DNA of 64,000 nucleotides. Source: Actinomycetota bacterium. GTDB taxonomy: Bacteria > Actinomycetota > Acidimicrobiia > IMCC26256 > JAENVU01. The notes under the pieces are model-generated. The model was not told the DNA's origin. It saw only the letters and a list, made by a program, of their open reading frames with translations, and did no database searches. This document shows, piece after piece, positions 1-8,687 of the stretch. The stretch is taken from the NCBI GenBank assembly GCA_016870395.1, contig VGBT01000005.1:1-64000 (forward strand). The letters run 5' to 3'. Each line of letters begins with the position of its first letter. Position 1 is the stretch's first letter. The translations under genes were made by a program, and so were the position numbers.

Positions 1-876
1 CCTCTCCTCACCGTGACGCATCGGGCGCATGAGGCCCTCCTGGATCACTGTGACCGCCAGCACGCCGTCGCGCCGGTAGATCTCGCCGAGCGCGATCCCG
101 CGCGCGCCGGAAGCCGACGGGCTGTGTTGGTGGTAGAGGAGCCACTCGTCGGCTCGGAAGGGCCGGTGGAACCACATCGCGTGATCGAGGCTCGCCACCA
201 TGAACTGCTCCTCGTGCCAGTTCGAGCCGTGCGGGAGCATCGCGGTGTCGAGAATCGTGAGGTCGGACGCGTACGCCACGATGCACACGTGCAGCAGCGG
301 ATCGTCGGGCAGGGTTCCGTTGGCGCGAATCCACACGTCCTGGTCCGCGGCGCGCGGCTTGGGGTCCAGCCAGGCCGGCATCTCTGTCGGCCGGGTGTCG
401 ATCGGGCGCTCGCGGGTGATCCACGCCACGACGTCCGGGTCGAAGCGGTCCAGGAACGGCTTCGCGCGCTCGTTGAACGTCGGCAGGGCCTCGGCGTCGG
501 GCACGTCGGGCATCGTGTCCTGGTGCTCGGGGCCGGGCTCGGCGACCTGGAACGACGCCTGGAGGTTGAAGATCGCACGACCGTGCTGGATCGCGACGAC
601 ACGCCGGGTGGTGAACGACCGCCCGTCACGGATGCGGTCGACCTCGTAGACGATCGGGGTGCTCGGATCGCCCGGCCGCAGGAAGTACGCGTGCAGCGAG
701 TGCAAATGCCGCGTCGCGTCGTCGACCGTGCGGCCGGCCGCGACCAGCGCCTGACCGGCGACCTGCCCTCCGAAGACGCGTTGCATCCGCTCGTCGGGGC
801 TCACCCCTCGGAAGAGGTTCACCTCCAGCGCCTCGAGGTCGAGCAGGGCGATGAGGTCGTCGAGCGCGTCGCTCAA
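1..876 (-). CDS. tesB: acyl-CoA thioesterase II (TesB-like), 3' end truncated by window edge
   Basis: Minus-strand frame not in the ORF track because it has no stop before the edge; reads LSDALDDLIALLDLEALEVNLFRGVSPDERMQRVFGGQVAGQALVAAGRTV...LHSLHAYFLRPGDPSTPIVYEVDRIRDGRSFTTRRVVAIQHG; TTG start overlaps the upstream stop (TTGA). Confidence 0.85.
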   Translation of the reverse strand, partial: MSDALDDLIALLDLEALEVNLFRGVSPDERMQRVFGGQVAGQALVAAGRTVDDATRHLHSLHAYFLRPGDPSTPIVYEVDRIRDGRSFTTRRVVAIQHGRAIFNLQASFQVAEPGPEHQDTMPDVPDAEALPTFNERAKPFLDRFDPDVVAWITRERPIDTRPTEMPAWLDPKPRAADQDVWIRANGTLPDDPLLHVCIVAYASDLTILDTAMLPHGSNWHEEQFMVASLDHAMWFHRPFRADEWLLYHQHSPSASGARGIALGEIYRRDGVLAVTVIQEGLMRPMRHGEER

Positions 877-1901
877 CCGAGGAACACCTCGGCGAGCGCG
901 TAGCGCTCCGGATCGACGAGCTTCAGCCCGCCGACGCCGGCCTCGATCGGGACGCGCACGATGCGGTCGCACTGCAACGCGACCATCGTCGCGAAGTCGC
1001 CGTCGTGCGCCGCGTCCGCCGCCTCGACACCGAAGCGCGAGGCGAGGATGCGGTCGAACGCGGTCGGCGTCCCCCCGCGCAGGACGTGGCCGAGGATGGT
1101 GGTGCGCGTGTCGAAGCCGGTTCGGGCCCGGATCTCGTCGGCGACCCGGCCGCCGATGCCACCGAGTCGTACGTGACCGAACTCGTCGATCTCCCCCGAC
1201 AGGAGCGTCATCGTCCCCTCGACCGGCGTGGCGCCCTCGGCGACGACCACGATCGACGCGTTCTCGCCGCGCGCGTGGCGGGCCTCGAGCCTGTCGCAGA
1301 GCGCTCCGACGTCGAAGGACCGCTCGGGGATCAGGATCGCGTTCGCGCCGCCCGCGAGGCCGGAGTGCAAGGCGACCCAGCCGGCATGCCGCCCCATGAC
1401 CTCGACCACCATGACCCGGTCGTGGCTCTCGGCGGTGGTGTGCAACCGATCGATCGCGTCGACCGCGGTCTGCACGGCGGTGTCGAACCCGAACGTGACC
1501 TCCGTGGCGGAGAGGTCGTTGTCGATCGTCTTGGGCACCCCGACGGCCCGCACTCCCTCTGCGCCGAGCTTGCGCGCGACGCCCAGGGTGTCCTCACCGC
1601 CGATGGCGATCAGCGCGTCGATCGCCTCGCGCTGCAACGTCCGGAGCACCCGCTCGACGCCGCCCTCGGTCTTGTACGGGTTCGTGCGTGACGAGCCGAG
1701 GATCGTGCCGCCACGCGGCAGCGTGCCGCGCACCGCCGCGCGGTCCAGCGACACCGTGGCGCCCTCGATCAACCCGCGCCAGCCGTAACGGAACCCGATG
1801 ACGGTGTGATCGAGCCCGGTGTCGGCTCGGCGAACGATGGCCCGAAGCACCGCGTTGAGACCCGGGCAGTCGCCGCCGCCGGTGAGCACGCCGATCCGCA
1901 T
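873..1901 (-). CDS. pfkA: 6-phosphofructokinase, predicted pyrophosphate-dependent type
   Basis: MRIGVLTGGGDCPGLNAVLRAIV, AIGGEDTLGVA, VPKTIDNDL, MGRHAGWVAL motifs. Confidence 0.95.
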   Translation of the reverse strand: MRIGVLTGGGDCPGLNAVLRAIVRRADTGLDHTVIGFRYGWRGLIEGATVSLDRAAVRGTLPRGGTILGSSRTNPYKTEGGVERVLRTLQREAIDALIAIGGEDTLGVARKLGAEGVRAVGVPKTIDNDLSATEVTFGFDTAVQTAVDAIDRLHTTAESHDRVMVVEVMGRHAGWVALHSGLAGGANAILIPERSFDVGALCDRLEARHARGENASIVVVAEGATPVEGTMTLLSGEIDEFGHVRLGGIGGRVADEIRARTGFDTRTTILGHVLRGGTPTAFDRILASRFGVEAADAAHDGDFATMVALQCDRIVRVPIEAGVGGLKLVDPERYALAEVFLG

Positions 1902-1937
1902 CCGGAGATCTTCTCACCCGCGGGTAGCCTCCGCCCG

Positions 1938-2330
1938 ATGAGCGCACGCAGGCGGGTCGCCGCGGCGATGGCCGACCGGCTCGCGCCGGGAGAGAAGGTG
2001 CTCGCCGGCGGGTTCGCCTGGATCGCGCGGCCGCGCCCAAAGGTTCCGCTGTGGCTCCTCGCCCGCCGCCCGCACTTCCTCGGGCTCACCGACCGGCGCG
2101 TGCTCGTGTGGGCCAAGCCGCGCAAACGGACGCCGCTCGCCGAGCAGCACCTCGTGCTGGATGCCCCGTACGCCGACGTGTCGCTCGACGGAGTACGCAC
2201 CCTCACGCCGATGCTCCAGGTTCGGTTCAGCCACACCGGCGACGACCTCGTCGCCGAGGTTCGGCCGCGCGATCGGCGTTTCGGCCACCGCCTCGCCGAG
2301 CAGCTGCGCGCCGCGGCCGCGCCGGCATAG
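1938..2330 (+). CDS. small hypothetical protein (PH-domain-like)
   Basis: ORF with internal ATG at 1938; MSARRRVAAAMADRLAPGEKVLAGGFAWIARPRPKVPLWLLARRPHFLGLTDRRVLVW. Confidence 0.65.
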   Translation: MSARRRVAAAMADRLAPGEKVLAGGFAWIARPRPKVPLWLLARRPHFLGLTDRRVLVWAKPRKRTPLAEQHLVLDAPYADVSLDGVRTLTPMLQVRFSHTGDDLVAEVRPRDRRFGHRLAEQLRAAAAPA

Positions 2331-2332
2331 CC

Positions 2333-3811
2333 ATGGCCGTCGTCCTGGGCATCGACGCGGGCACGACGGGCGTGCGGACGTTCGCGATCGGCGAGGACGG
2401 GGTGCCCAGGCGCAGCACCTACCGGGAGTTCCCCCAGCACTTCCCCCGACCCGGCTGGGTGGAGCACGACGCCGAGGAGATCTGGGCCGCCACGCTCACG
2501 ACGCTCGGGGAGACGGCCCGGGCCACCGAGGCGGCCGGGGAGTCGGTGGCCGCGATCGGCATCACCAACCAGCGGGAGACGACGGTGGTGTGGAGCCGCG
2601 CCACCGGTCGGCCCCTCCACCGGGCGATCGTCTGGCAGGACCGGCGCACCGCCCCACGCTGTGACGAGCTGCGCGAGCAGGGGCTCGAGCCGCTCGTGCG
2701 GGAGCGCACCGGGCTCGTGCTCGACCCCTACTTCTCGGGCACCAAGCTCGCCTGGCTCCTCACCGAGGGCGGAGTGCCGACGACGCCCGACCTGGCCTTC
2801 GGCACGATCGACACGTGGCTGCTGTGGAAGCTCACCGGGGGACGCGAGCACGCGACCGAGCCGTCGAACGCGAGCCGGACGCTCTGCTTCGACATCGGCC
2901 CGCTCCAATGGTCCGAGGAGCTCTGCGGGCTCCTCGGCATCCCGATGGGGGCGCTGCCCGAGGTTCGCCCGAGCAGCGGTCGCTTCGGCATCACCGACCC
3001 CGACGCGGCTGCCGGGCTCTCGGTTCCGGTGAGCGGGATCGCGGGCGACCAGCAGGCGGCGCTGTTCGGCCAGGCGTGCTTCGAGCCGGGAATGGCCAAG
3101 AACACCTACGGGACCGGTTCGTTCGTGCTCGTCAACCTCGGCTCGACCTTGCCGGCGCCCGCGCCCGGGCTCCTCACCAGCGTCGCCTGGCAGATCGGAG
3201 ACTCCCTGACGTACGCGATGGAGGGCTCGATCTTCGTGACCGGCGCGGCGATCCAGTGGTTGCGCGACGAGCTCGGGATCATCCGCCAGGCGTCCGAGGT
3301 GGGACCCCTCGCCGAGAGCGTCCCCGATGCCGGCGGGGTCGTCTTCGTTCCGGCCTTCACCGGGCTCGGCTCCCCCGAGTGGGATCCGTACGCGCGCGGC
3401 ACCATCCTCGGCCTCACCCGCGGCAGCGGCCGCGCGCAGCTGGCTCGCGCGGCCGTCGAAGCGATGGCGTACCAGACCTACGACGTCGTCGACGCGGTGC
3501 GCGCGGCCACGGGCACCCCGCTCGCCGAGCTGCGCGTCGACGGCGGCGCGAGCGCCATGGACCTCCTGTGCCAGCTCCAGGCCGACCTCCTCGACGTCCC
3601 GGTCCGGCGACCCGCGGTCGCCGAGACCACCGTCGTCGGGGCGGCCTACCTCGCAGGGATCGCCGAAGGTGTGTGGTCGAGCCCGGCAGAGGCGGCGGCG
3701 AGCTGGCGCGAGGCGGCCGCGTTCACCCCCGCGATGGAGCGGGCCGAGGTCGACGCGCGGGTCACGCAATGGCGACGCGCGGTGGAACGTGCTCGCGGCT
3801 GGGCAGACTGA
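2333..3811 (+). CDS. glpK: glycerol kinase
   Basis: MAVVLGIDAGTTGVRTFAI, GITNQRETTVVWSRATGRPLHRAIVWQDRRT, SGIAGDQQAALFGQACFEPGMAKNTYGTG. Confidence 0.95.
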   Translation: MAVVLGIDAGTTGVRTFAIGEDGVPRRSTYREFPQHFPRPGWVEHDAEEIWAATLTTLGETARATEAAGESVAAIGITNQRETTVVWSRATGRPLHRAIVWQDRRTAPRCDELREQGLEPLVRERTGLVLDPYFSGTKLAWLLTEGGVPTTPDLAFGTIDTWLLWKLTGGREHATEPSNASRTLCFDIGPLQWSEELCGLLGIPMGALPEVRPSSGRFGITDPDAAAGLSVPVSGIAGDQQAALFGQACFEPGMAKNTYGTGSFVLVNLGSTLPAPAPGLLTSVAWQIGDSLTYAMEGSIFVTGAAIQWLRDELGIIRQASEVGPLAESVPDAGGVVFVPAFTGLGSPEWDPYARGTILGLTRGSGRAQLARAAVEAMAYQTYDVVDAVRAATGTPLAELRVDGGASAMDLLCQLQADLLDVPVRRPAVAETTVVGAAYLAGIAEGVWSSPAEAAASWREAAAFTPAMERAEVDARVTQWRRAVERARGWAD

Positions 3812-3862
3812 GGCCGCTGCTCAGTCTCGGATCACCGGGAGTCCGGGCCGCTCAGCGAGGTG

Positions 3863-4582
3863 TCATGACGCGACGCGCTCGAGCGTGGCGATCGTCGCGG
3901 CGGGTGCCGGGATGTCGTGCGCGCCGGCGTCCGCCTCCTTCTTCGTCGCATAGGTGTCGACGTAGGTGTAGCCCGAGAGCTCTGTGATCTCGTACATCAG
4001 CTCGTCGGTGATCTGGCGCAGCACCAGACCGTCGTCGGCACACGCCGCGGAGCGCGTGACGTCCATCGGCGCGCCGAACCGGACCGAGACCGTGCGGAAC
4101 AGGCGTGGGAGCTTGGCGTCGGTCGGCTGGCACTTGTCGGTCCCCACCAGACCGATGGGCACGATCGGCGCACCGGTGGCGAGTGCGAGGCGCGCGACCC
4201 CCGTGTGCCCCCGGTGGAGGTACCCGTCGCGTGTACGGGTGCCCTCCGGGTAGATGCCGAACACCCCACCGGTGCGCAAGACCTCGGTCGCCGCCGCGAG
4301 CGCACCTTCCGACGCGCTGCCACCGTCGCGCCGGATCGGGATCTGGCCGAGGGCGCGGAAGAACCATGCGGTCTTCGGGTCGTCGAAGTACTCGGCCTTG
4401 GCGACGAAGGTGACACGCCGGCGCACGACCAGCGGGACGAAGATCGAGTCGAGGAACGACCGGTGGTTCGCGGCCAGGATCACGGGCCCGTCGCCGGGCA
4501 GATGCTCGCGGCCCTCGACCTGGACGCGGTACGCAACGCGCAGGATCGGAGTGAGGATCAGCTTGAGGATCCAGTAGGCCAC
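3863..4582 (-). CDS. plsC: 1-acyl-sn-glycerol-3-phosphate acyltransferase
   Basis: NHRSFLDSIF (NHxxxxD) and YPEGTRTRDG motifs. Confidence 0.9.
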   Translation of the reverse strand: MAYWILKLILTPILRVAYRVQVEGREHLPGDGPVILAANHRSFLDSIFVPLVVRRRVTFVAKAEYFDDPKTAWFFRALGQIPIRRDGGSASEGALAAATEVLRTGGVFGIYPEGTRTRDGYLHRGHTGVARLALATGAPIVPIGLVGTDKCQPTDAKLPRLFRTVSVRFGAPMDVTRSAACADDGLVLRQITDELMYEITELSGYTYVDTYATKKEADAGAHDIPAPAATIATLERVAS

Positions 4583-4664
4583 GGTGCGTCCTCGCTCGAC
4601 AGCTGCCCGCGCAGCCTAAGCGGCGCGATCTCAGAGCGCCGCCCGGTCATCGGCCGCGCGCCTT

Positions 4665-4682
4665 CTTGACCACCTGGTCAAG
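4665..4682. promoter_or_regulatory. perfect inverted repeat CTTGACCA-CC-TGGTCAAG, putative TetR operator
   Basis: 8-bp perfect arms with 2-bp centre, 18 bp upstream of the TetR start. Confidence 0.65.
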
Positions 4683-4700
4683 CCCCCGTACGTTGCGGGC

Positions 4701-5363
4701 ATGGAGCGCAGACTGACCCAGCGAGGTCGTGACCGGCGCCGCCAGCTGCTGCGCGAGGCCACGAGGCTGTTCTCGAAACAGGGCTACCACCCGACGTCGG
4801 TCACCGACATCGTCGTCGCGCTCGGTGTGGGCAAGGGCGTCTTCTACTGGTACTTCCCGAGCAAGGACGCGCTGCTCGTCGAGATCCTGCGCAGCGCGCA
4901 CCAGGACCTGCGTCGCCGCCAGCAGGCCGCGATCGGCGACGAGCCCGACCCGATCCGTCGCATCGAGCTCGGGATCCGCGCGTCGATGGAGTGGTTCGCC
5001 GAGCACCGCGGCTCGTTCAACCTGTTCCAGTTCGCCGCGACCGAGGAACGCTTCGCGCCGGTGCTGCGGCGCAACCAGGAGGTCGCGATCGCGGACACCG
5101 TGCGCCACGTGAAGGAGGGGATCGTCGAGGGCCGGATCGCCGACCAGGATCCCGAGGTGCTCGCCCACGCCGTCGTCGGCGTGACCGAGCGGCTCGCGCA
5201 GGCGTACCTGCTCGAGCGCGACGAGCCGGTCGAGCGCGTCTCCGACGCGGCTGTTACCTTCTGCCTGCGTGGCCTGTGCGGAGAGGCTCAGCCCCGACCA
5301 GATAGCCTGGATCTCGGATCTCACAGCCGCCGGGGCAGACGCCCGAGTCTGGAGGCCCTGTGA
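4701..5363 (+). CDS. TetR/AcrR family transcriptional regulator
   Basis: N-terminal HTH: LLREATRLFSKQGYHPTSVTDIVVALGVGKGVFYWYFPSKDALLVEIL. Confidence 0.93.
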   Translation: MERRLTQRGRDRRRQLLREATRLFSKQGYHPTSVTDIVVALGVGKGVFYWYFPSKDALLVEILRSAHQDLRRRQQAAIGDEPDPIRRIELGIRASMEWFAEHRGSFNLFQFAATEERFAPVLRRNQEVAIADTVRHVKEGIVEGRIADQDPEVLAHAVVGVTERLAQAYLLERDEPVERVSDAAVTFCLRGLCGEAQPRPDSLDLGSHSRRGRRPSLEAL

Positions 5364-5408
5364 CATGAACGAGATCACCGAACGACTCAGACGGCGCTCC
5401 GGTGACCC

Positions 5409-5717
5409 ATGAGCATCCACCGCGAGTACCGGCTCCCGGAGTACCCGCCGCTCGACGAACTCACCATGCACTTCGAGTTGACACCGATCCGGTGCACCGT
5501 CAGCTTCGACGGTCACATCCGGATCCGATGTGACAGCGGCGTGCGCCACCGCGTCCCCACACTCCGTCGCTTCGACATCACCTACGATGGCGTGACGAAA
5601 CAACAACTCGACCTTGTCGAGGGTGTGATCTGCGAGGATCCGGAGGGGGCATATGTTGCCGGCCACTGGGCCCGTAATGGAAGTGTGTCGATGTTGCTTC
5701 TGGGGCGTTTGCTCTAG
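5409..5717 (+). CDS. hypothetical protein (orphan)
   Basis: ORF of 102 aa, no recognised family. Confidence 0.4.
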   Translation: MSIHREYRLPEYPPLDELTMHFELTPIRCTVSFDGHIRIRCDSGVRHRVPTLRRFDITYDGVTKQQLDLVEGVICEDPEGAYVAGHWARNGSVSMLLLGRLL

Positions 5718-5834
5718 GTGTGAGGGATGGGAGCTCGTCGGGCGCACGAATGACACGCGGCGCGCGCTCACCGTGGGATTCCGGCGCGATCGCGCTCGTA
5801 TTCGTGGTCACCTCGCGGTAGGGTCTGGCCGCCG

Positions 5835-7385
5835 ATGCGCTCCACACTGATTCGTCTCGTCATCGTCTCCGCGCTCGTCGCGGGAGCCGCCGTCGCCGCC
5901 GGTGGTCCCGCCGACCGTGAGAACCGGGCCGACGCGGCCACCGACCCGTGGGCACATCCGTTCGCGAACCACGACGGCGTGCTCTTCGGTGCCTGGATCA
6001 AACGCGACTACAACTCCGAGTCGAAGATCAAGGCGGCGATCACCCAACGCGAGACCGCGATCGGTCGCAAGCTCGCGATCGACCACCACTTCTACACGTT
6101 CTCCACGACGTTCCCGTCGTGGCGCGAGCCCTGGGACATCGTCAACGGGCGCATCCCCATGATCTCCTGGAACGGCACCGACACCTCCCAGATCGTCAAC
6201 GGCTCGAAGGACAGCCTGATCCGCACCCGTGCCCGAGCGGTGAAGGCGCTCAACGCGCCCGTGTTCCTCCGCTTCTTCTGGGAGCCGGAGAACAAGCTGA
6301 GCTTGATCAGCAGCCCGACCGAGTACATCAACGCCTGGCGGCGCGTGCGCAGCCTGTTCGACGCCGAGGGCGCCACCAACGTGGTCTGGCAGTGGTGCGG
6401 CACCGCGTGGGGCATGCGGCCCGGCGGGCCCGAGTTCAAGTACTACCCGGGTGACGCCTACGTCGACTGGGTGTGCACCGACGGCTACAACTGGGCGCCC
6501 GGCCAGGCCGGTGCCACGTGGCAAAGCTTCGCCTGGATCATGAAGGGGGCGCATGACTTCTCGGTCGCGCACAATAAGCCGATGATCGTCGGCGAGTTCG
6601 GTGTGCAGGAGCGCAACCCCGGCGAGAAGGCCGCGTGGATGGCCGACGCGCAAGCAGCGATCAAGACGTCGTTCCCCAACATCAAGGCCATCGTCTACTT
6701 CGACGAGGACCGGCTCTACGACTGGCGGGTGGACACGACCACGTCGTCGTACAACGCGTACAAGGCGTGGATGGCGGATTTGTTCTACAACCCGGATCCC
6801 GGGAGCGGCTCCGCGCAGCCCCCGCCGAAGGTGTTGCTCTCCGACGACTTCGAGGACGCCACCATCACCGACTGGACCCAATCGGGTGCGACGGTGGTGA
6901 CCGACGGGACCGGCAAGGCGTTGAAGCTGCGCTCGACCGGCACCGCCGTATGGGCGCGCCACGCGCTCGCCGAACCGACAGCCGATATCAATGCAAGTTT
7001 CAAGCCTCGCCGCGGGACCGACGTCGTCCAGAGCGGCAGCGTGTCGCTGCTGACCGTGCGCAACACCGCGGGCACACGGCTCATCCGCGTCATCACCGCC
7101 GACGACGGCCGGATCGGCCTGGAGAACGTGCTGACCGGCGAGCAGAAGCTGTTCGCGGCCACGCTGTGGCCCGGAAGCCCCAACGTGATGCTCAAGGTCG
7201 TGATCGCGGGAAAGAGCAGCCGGGCCCGCTTGTACCTCAACGGACACGAGCTGCCGCTGGCTTTGACGCAGCCCGACCTCGGAACCCTCCCGGTCGCCGA
7301 CATCGAGCTCGGCGAGAGGAACGTCTCGTCACCGGTGAAGAAGTACTCGCTGCTCTACGACAGCGTGGAGATCATGGCCGCCTGA
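5835..7385 (+). CDS. secreted glycoside hydrolase family 26-like (beta-mannanase/endoglucanase-like) with C-terminal LamG-like beta-sandwich
   Basis: Signal peptide MRSTLIRLVIVSALVAGAAVAA; FLRFFWEPENKL (acid/base Glu region), MIVGEFGVQER (nucleophile Glu region); C-terminal SDDFEDATITDWTQ...SSRARLYLNGHEL. Confidence 0.75.
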   Translation: MRSTLIRLVIVSALVAGAAVAAGGPADRENRADAATDPWAHPFANHDGVLFGAWIKRDYNSESKIKAAITQRETAIGRKLAIDHHFYTFSTTFPSWREPWDIVNGRIPMISWNGTDTSQIVNGSKDSLIRTRARAVKALNAPVFLRFFWEPENKLSLISSPTEYINAWRRVRSLFDAEGATNVVWQWCGTAWGMRPGGPEFKYYPGDAYVDWVCTDGYNWAPGQAGATWQSFAWIMKGAHDFSVAHNKPMIVGEFGVQERNPGEKAAWMADAQAAIKTSFPNIKAIVYFDEDRLYDWRVDTTTSSYNAYKAWMADLFYNPDPGSGSAQPPPKVLLSDDFEDATITDWTQSGATVVTDGTGKALKLRSTGTAVWARHALAEPTADINASFKPRRGTDVVQSGSVSLLTVRNTAGTRLIRVITADDGRIGLENVLTGEQKLFAATLWPGSPNVMLKVVIAGKSSRARLYLNGHELPLALTQPDLGTLPVADIELGERNVSSPVKKYSLLYDSVEIMAA

Positions 7386-7417
7386 GATGCGCCAAACGGA
7401 CTCGGCGGACCTGGGTC

Positions 7418-7437
7418 TGCCGCGTGATCCGGTGACA
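7418..7437 (+). repeat. IS3 left terminal inverted repeat
   Basis: TGCCGCGTGATCCGGTGACA. Confidence 0.92.
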
Positions 7438-7481
7438 TCTGATCTGTGGTGCCGAGAGGTGCCGCTGGAAGGATGGTCACC

Positions 7482-7782
7482 ATGCCCAGGCCCTATCCCC
7501 GTGAGTTCCGTGAAGACGTGATCCGAGTTGCCCGCAGCCGGGAGCCCGGCACCCGGCACCCGGTTGCGTGACATCGCCGCCGATTTCGGGATCTCCGAGT
7601 CGTGCCTCAACAACTGGCTCAAGCGAGCGGATATCGAGGACGGCATCCAGCCCGGCGTTACCGACGACGAACGCGCGGAGAACCGTGCCCTGCGGCGACG
7701 GTTGCGCCTCGTCGAGCAGGAGAACGAGGTGCTGCGCCGCGCCGCGGCGTATCTGTCCCAGGCGAACTTGCCGGGAAAATGA
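7482..7782 (+). pseudogene. IS3 transposase orfA (HTH + leucine zipper), frameshifted by a 7-bp duplication
   Basis: MPRPYPREFREDVIRVARSREPGT in one frame, then TRLRDIAADFGISESCLNNWLKRADIEDG...ENRALRRRLRLVEQENEVLRRAAAYLSQ in another; CCCGGCA duplicated at the junction. Confidence 0.85.
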
Positions 7783-7790
7783 TGTTCCCG

Positions 7791-8654
7791 CTCGTCCGTG
7801 AACTGGCCGGCGACGGGATCCCCGTCACGGTGACGTGCCGGGTCCTCGAGATCGCCCGTCAGCCCTATTACCGGTGGCTGGCCTGTCCGGTCACCGACGC
7901 GGAGCTCGCCGAGGCGCATCTCGCGAACGCGGTGTTCGACGCGCATCGCGACGATCCGGAGTTCGGGTATCGGTTCCTCGCGGATGAAGTCCGCGACGCA
8001 GGCTTCAGCGCGTGTGAGCGGACGGTGTGGAAGATCTGTCAAGCAAACGGCTGGTGGTCGGTGTTCGGCAAACGCCGCCCCCGCAAGACGGCCAAGCCCG
8101 GCACCCCCGCCCACGACGACCTCGTCCGCTGGACCTTCGCTGCGGACGCGCCGAACCGGTTGTGGCTCGCGGACATCACCGAACATCCGACCGGTGAGGG
8201 AAAGCTCTACGTCTGCGCGATCAAAGACGTGTTCTCGAACCGGATCGTCGGCTACTCGATCGACACCCGCATGAAAGCCCGCCTCGCGGTCGCGGCACTC
8301 GAGAACGCCGTCGCGCGTCGTGGTGACGTCGCCGGCTGCATCCTGCACACCGACCGCGGGAGTCAATTCCGAGCTCGGAAGACGCACCGGGCCCTCGCCC
8401 GTCATCACATGGTCGGGTCGATGGGCCAAGTCGGCTCCGCCGGCGACAACGCCGCGATGGAATCGTTCTTCGCTCTGCTGCAACGCAACGTCTTCGACCG
8501 GCGCCGCTGGACGACCCGCGACGAGTTGCGCATCGCAGTCGTCACCTGGATCGAACGCACCTACCACCGCCGTCGACGCCAAGCCGCCCTCGGACGATTG
8601 ACCCCCATCGAGTACGAGACGATCATGACCCCACCCACCGCGCAGGCCGCCTAA
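7791..8654 (+). CDS. IS3-family transposase OrfB (DDE integrase domain)
   Basis: RLWLADITEHPTGEGKLYVCAIKDVFSNRIVGYSI, ILHTDRGSQF, DNAAMESFFALLQRNVF: DDE triad intact. Confidence 0.92.
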   Translation, partial: LVRELAGDGIPVTVTCRVLEIARQPYYRWLACPVTDAELAEAHLANAVFDAHRDDPEFGYRFLADEVRDAGFSACERTVWKICQANGWWSVFGKRRPRKTAKPGTPAHDDLVRWTFAADAPNRLWLADITEHPTGEGKLYVCAIKDVFSNRIVGYSIDTRMKARLAVAALENAVARRGDVAGCILHTDRGSQFRARKTHRALARHHMVGSMGQVGSAGDNAAMESFFALLQRNVFDRRRWTTRDELRIAVVTWIERTYHRRRRQAALGRLTPIEYETIMTPPTAQAA

Positions 8655-8661
8655 CCAAACC

Positions 8662-8681
8662 TGTCACCGGATCACGCGGCA
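8662..8681 (-). repeat. IS3 right terminal inverted repeat
   Basis: TGTCACCGGATCACGCGGCA, perfect inverted match to the left end. Confidence 0.92.
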
Positions 8682-8687
8682 GTCCCG

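Larger units (their letters stand above)
7418..8681 (+). mobile_element. IS3-family insertion sequence, 1264 bp, TG...CA ends, 3-bp GTC target duplication
   Basis: TGCCGCGTGATCCGGTGACA at left and its reverse complement TGTCACCGGATCACGCGGCA at right; GTC at 7415-7417 and 8682-8684; encloses orfA/orfB. Confidence 0.93.

Noticed and set aside
1769-3769. 666-aa minus-strand ORF
   Set aside because: Antisense to glpK; only low-complexity GC-driven peptide sequence.
7760-7800. Programmed -1 frameshift between IS3 orfA and orfB as explanation for the orfA frame break
   Set aside because: The break at about 7550-7566 is far upstream of the orfA/orfB junction and is explained exactly by a 7-bp duplication; the GGAAAATGA at the junction is only a weak slippery candidate.
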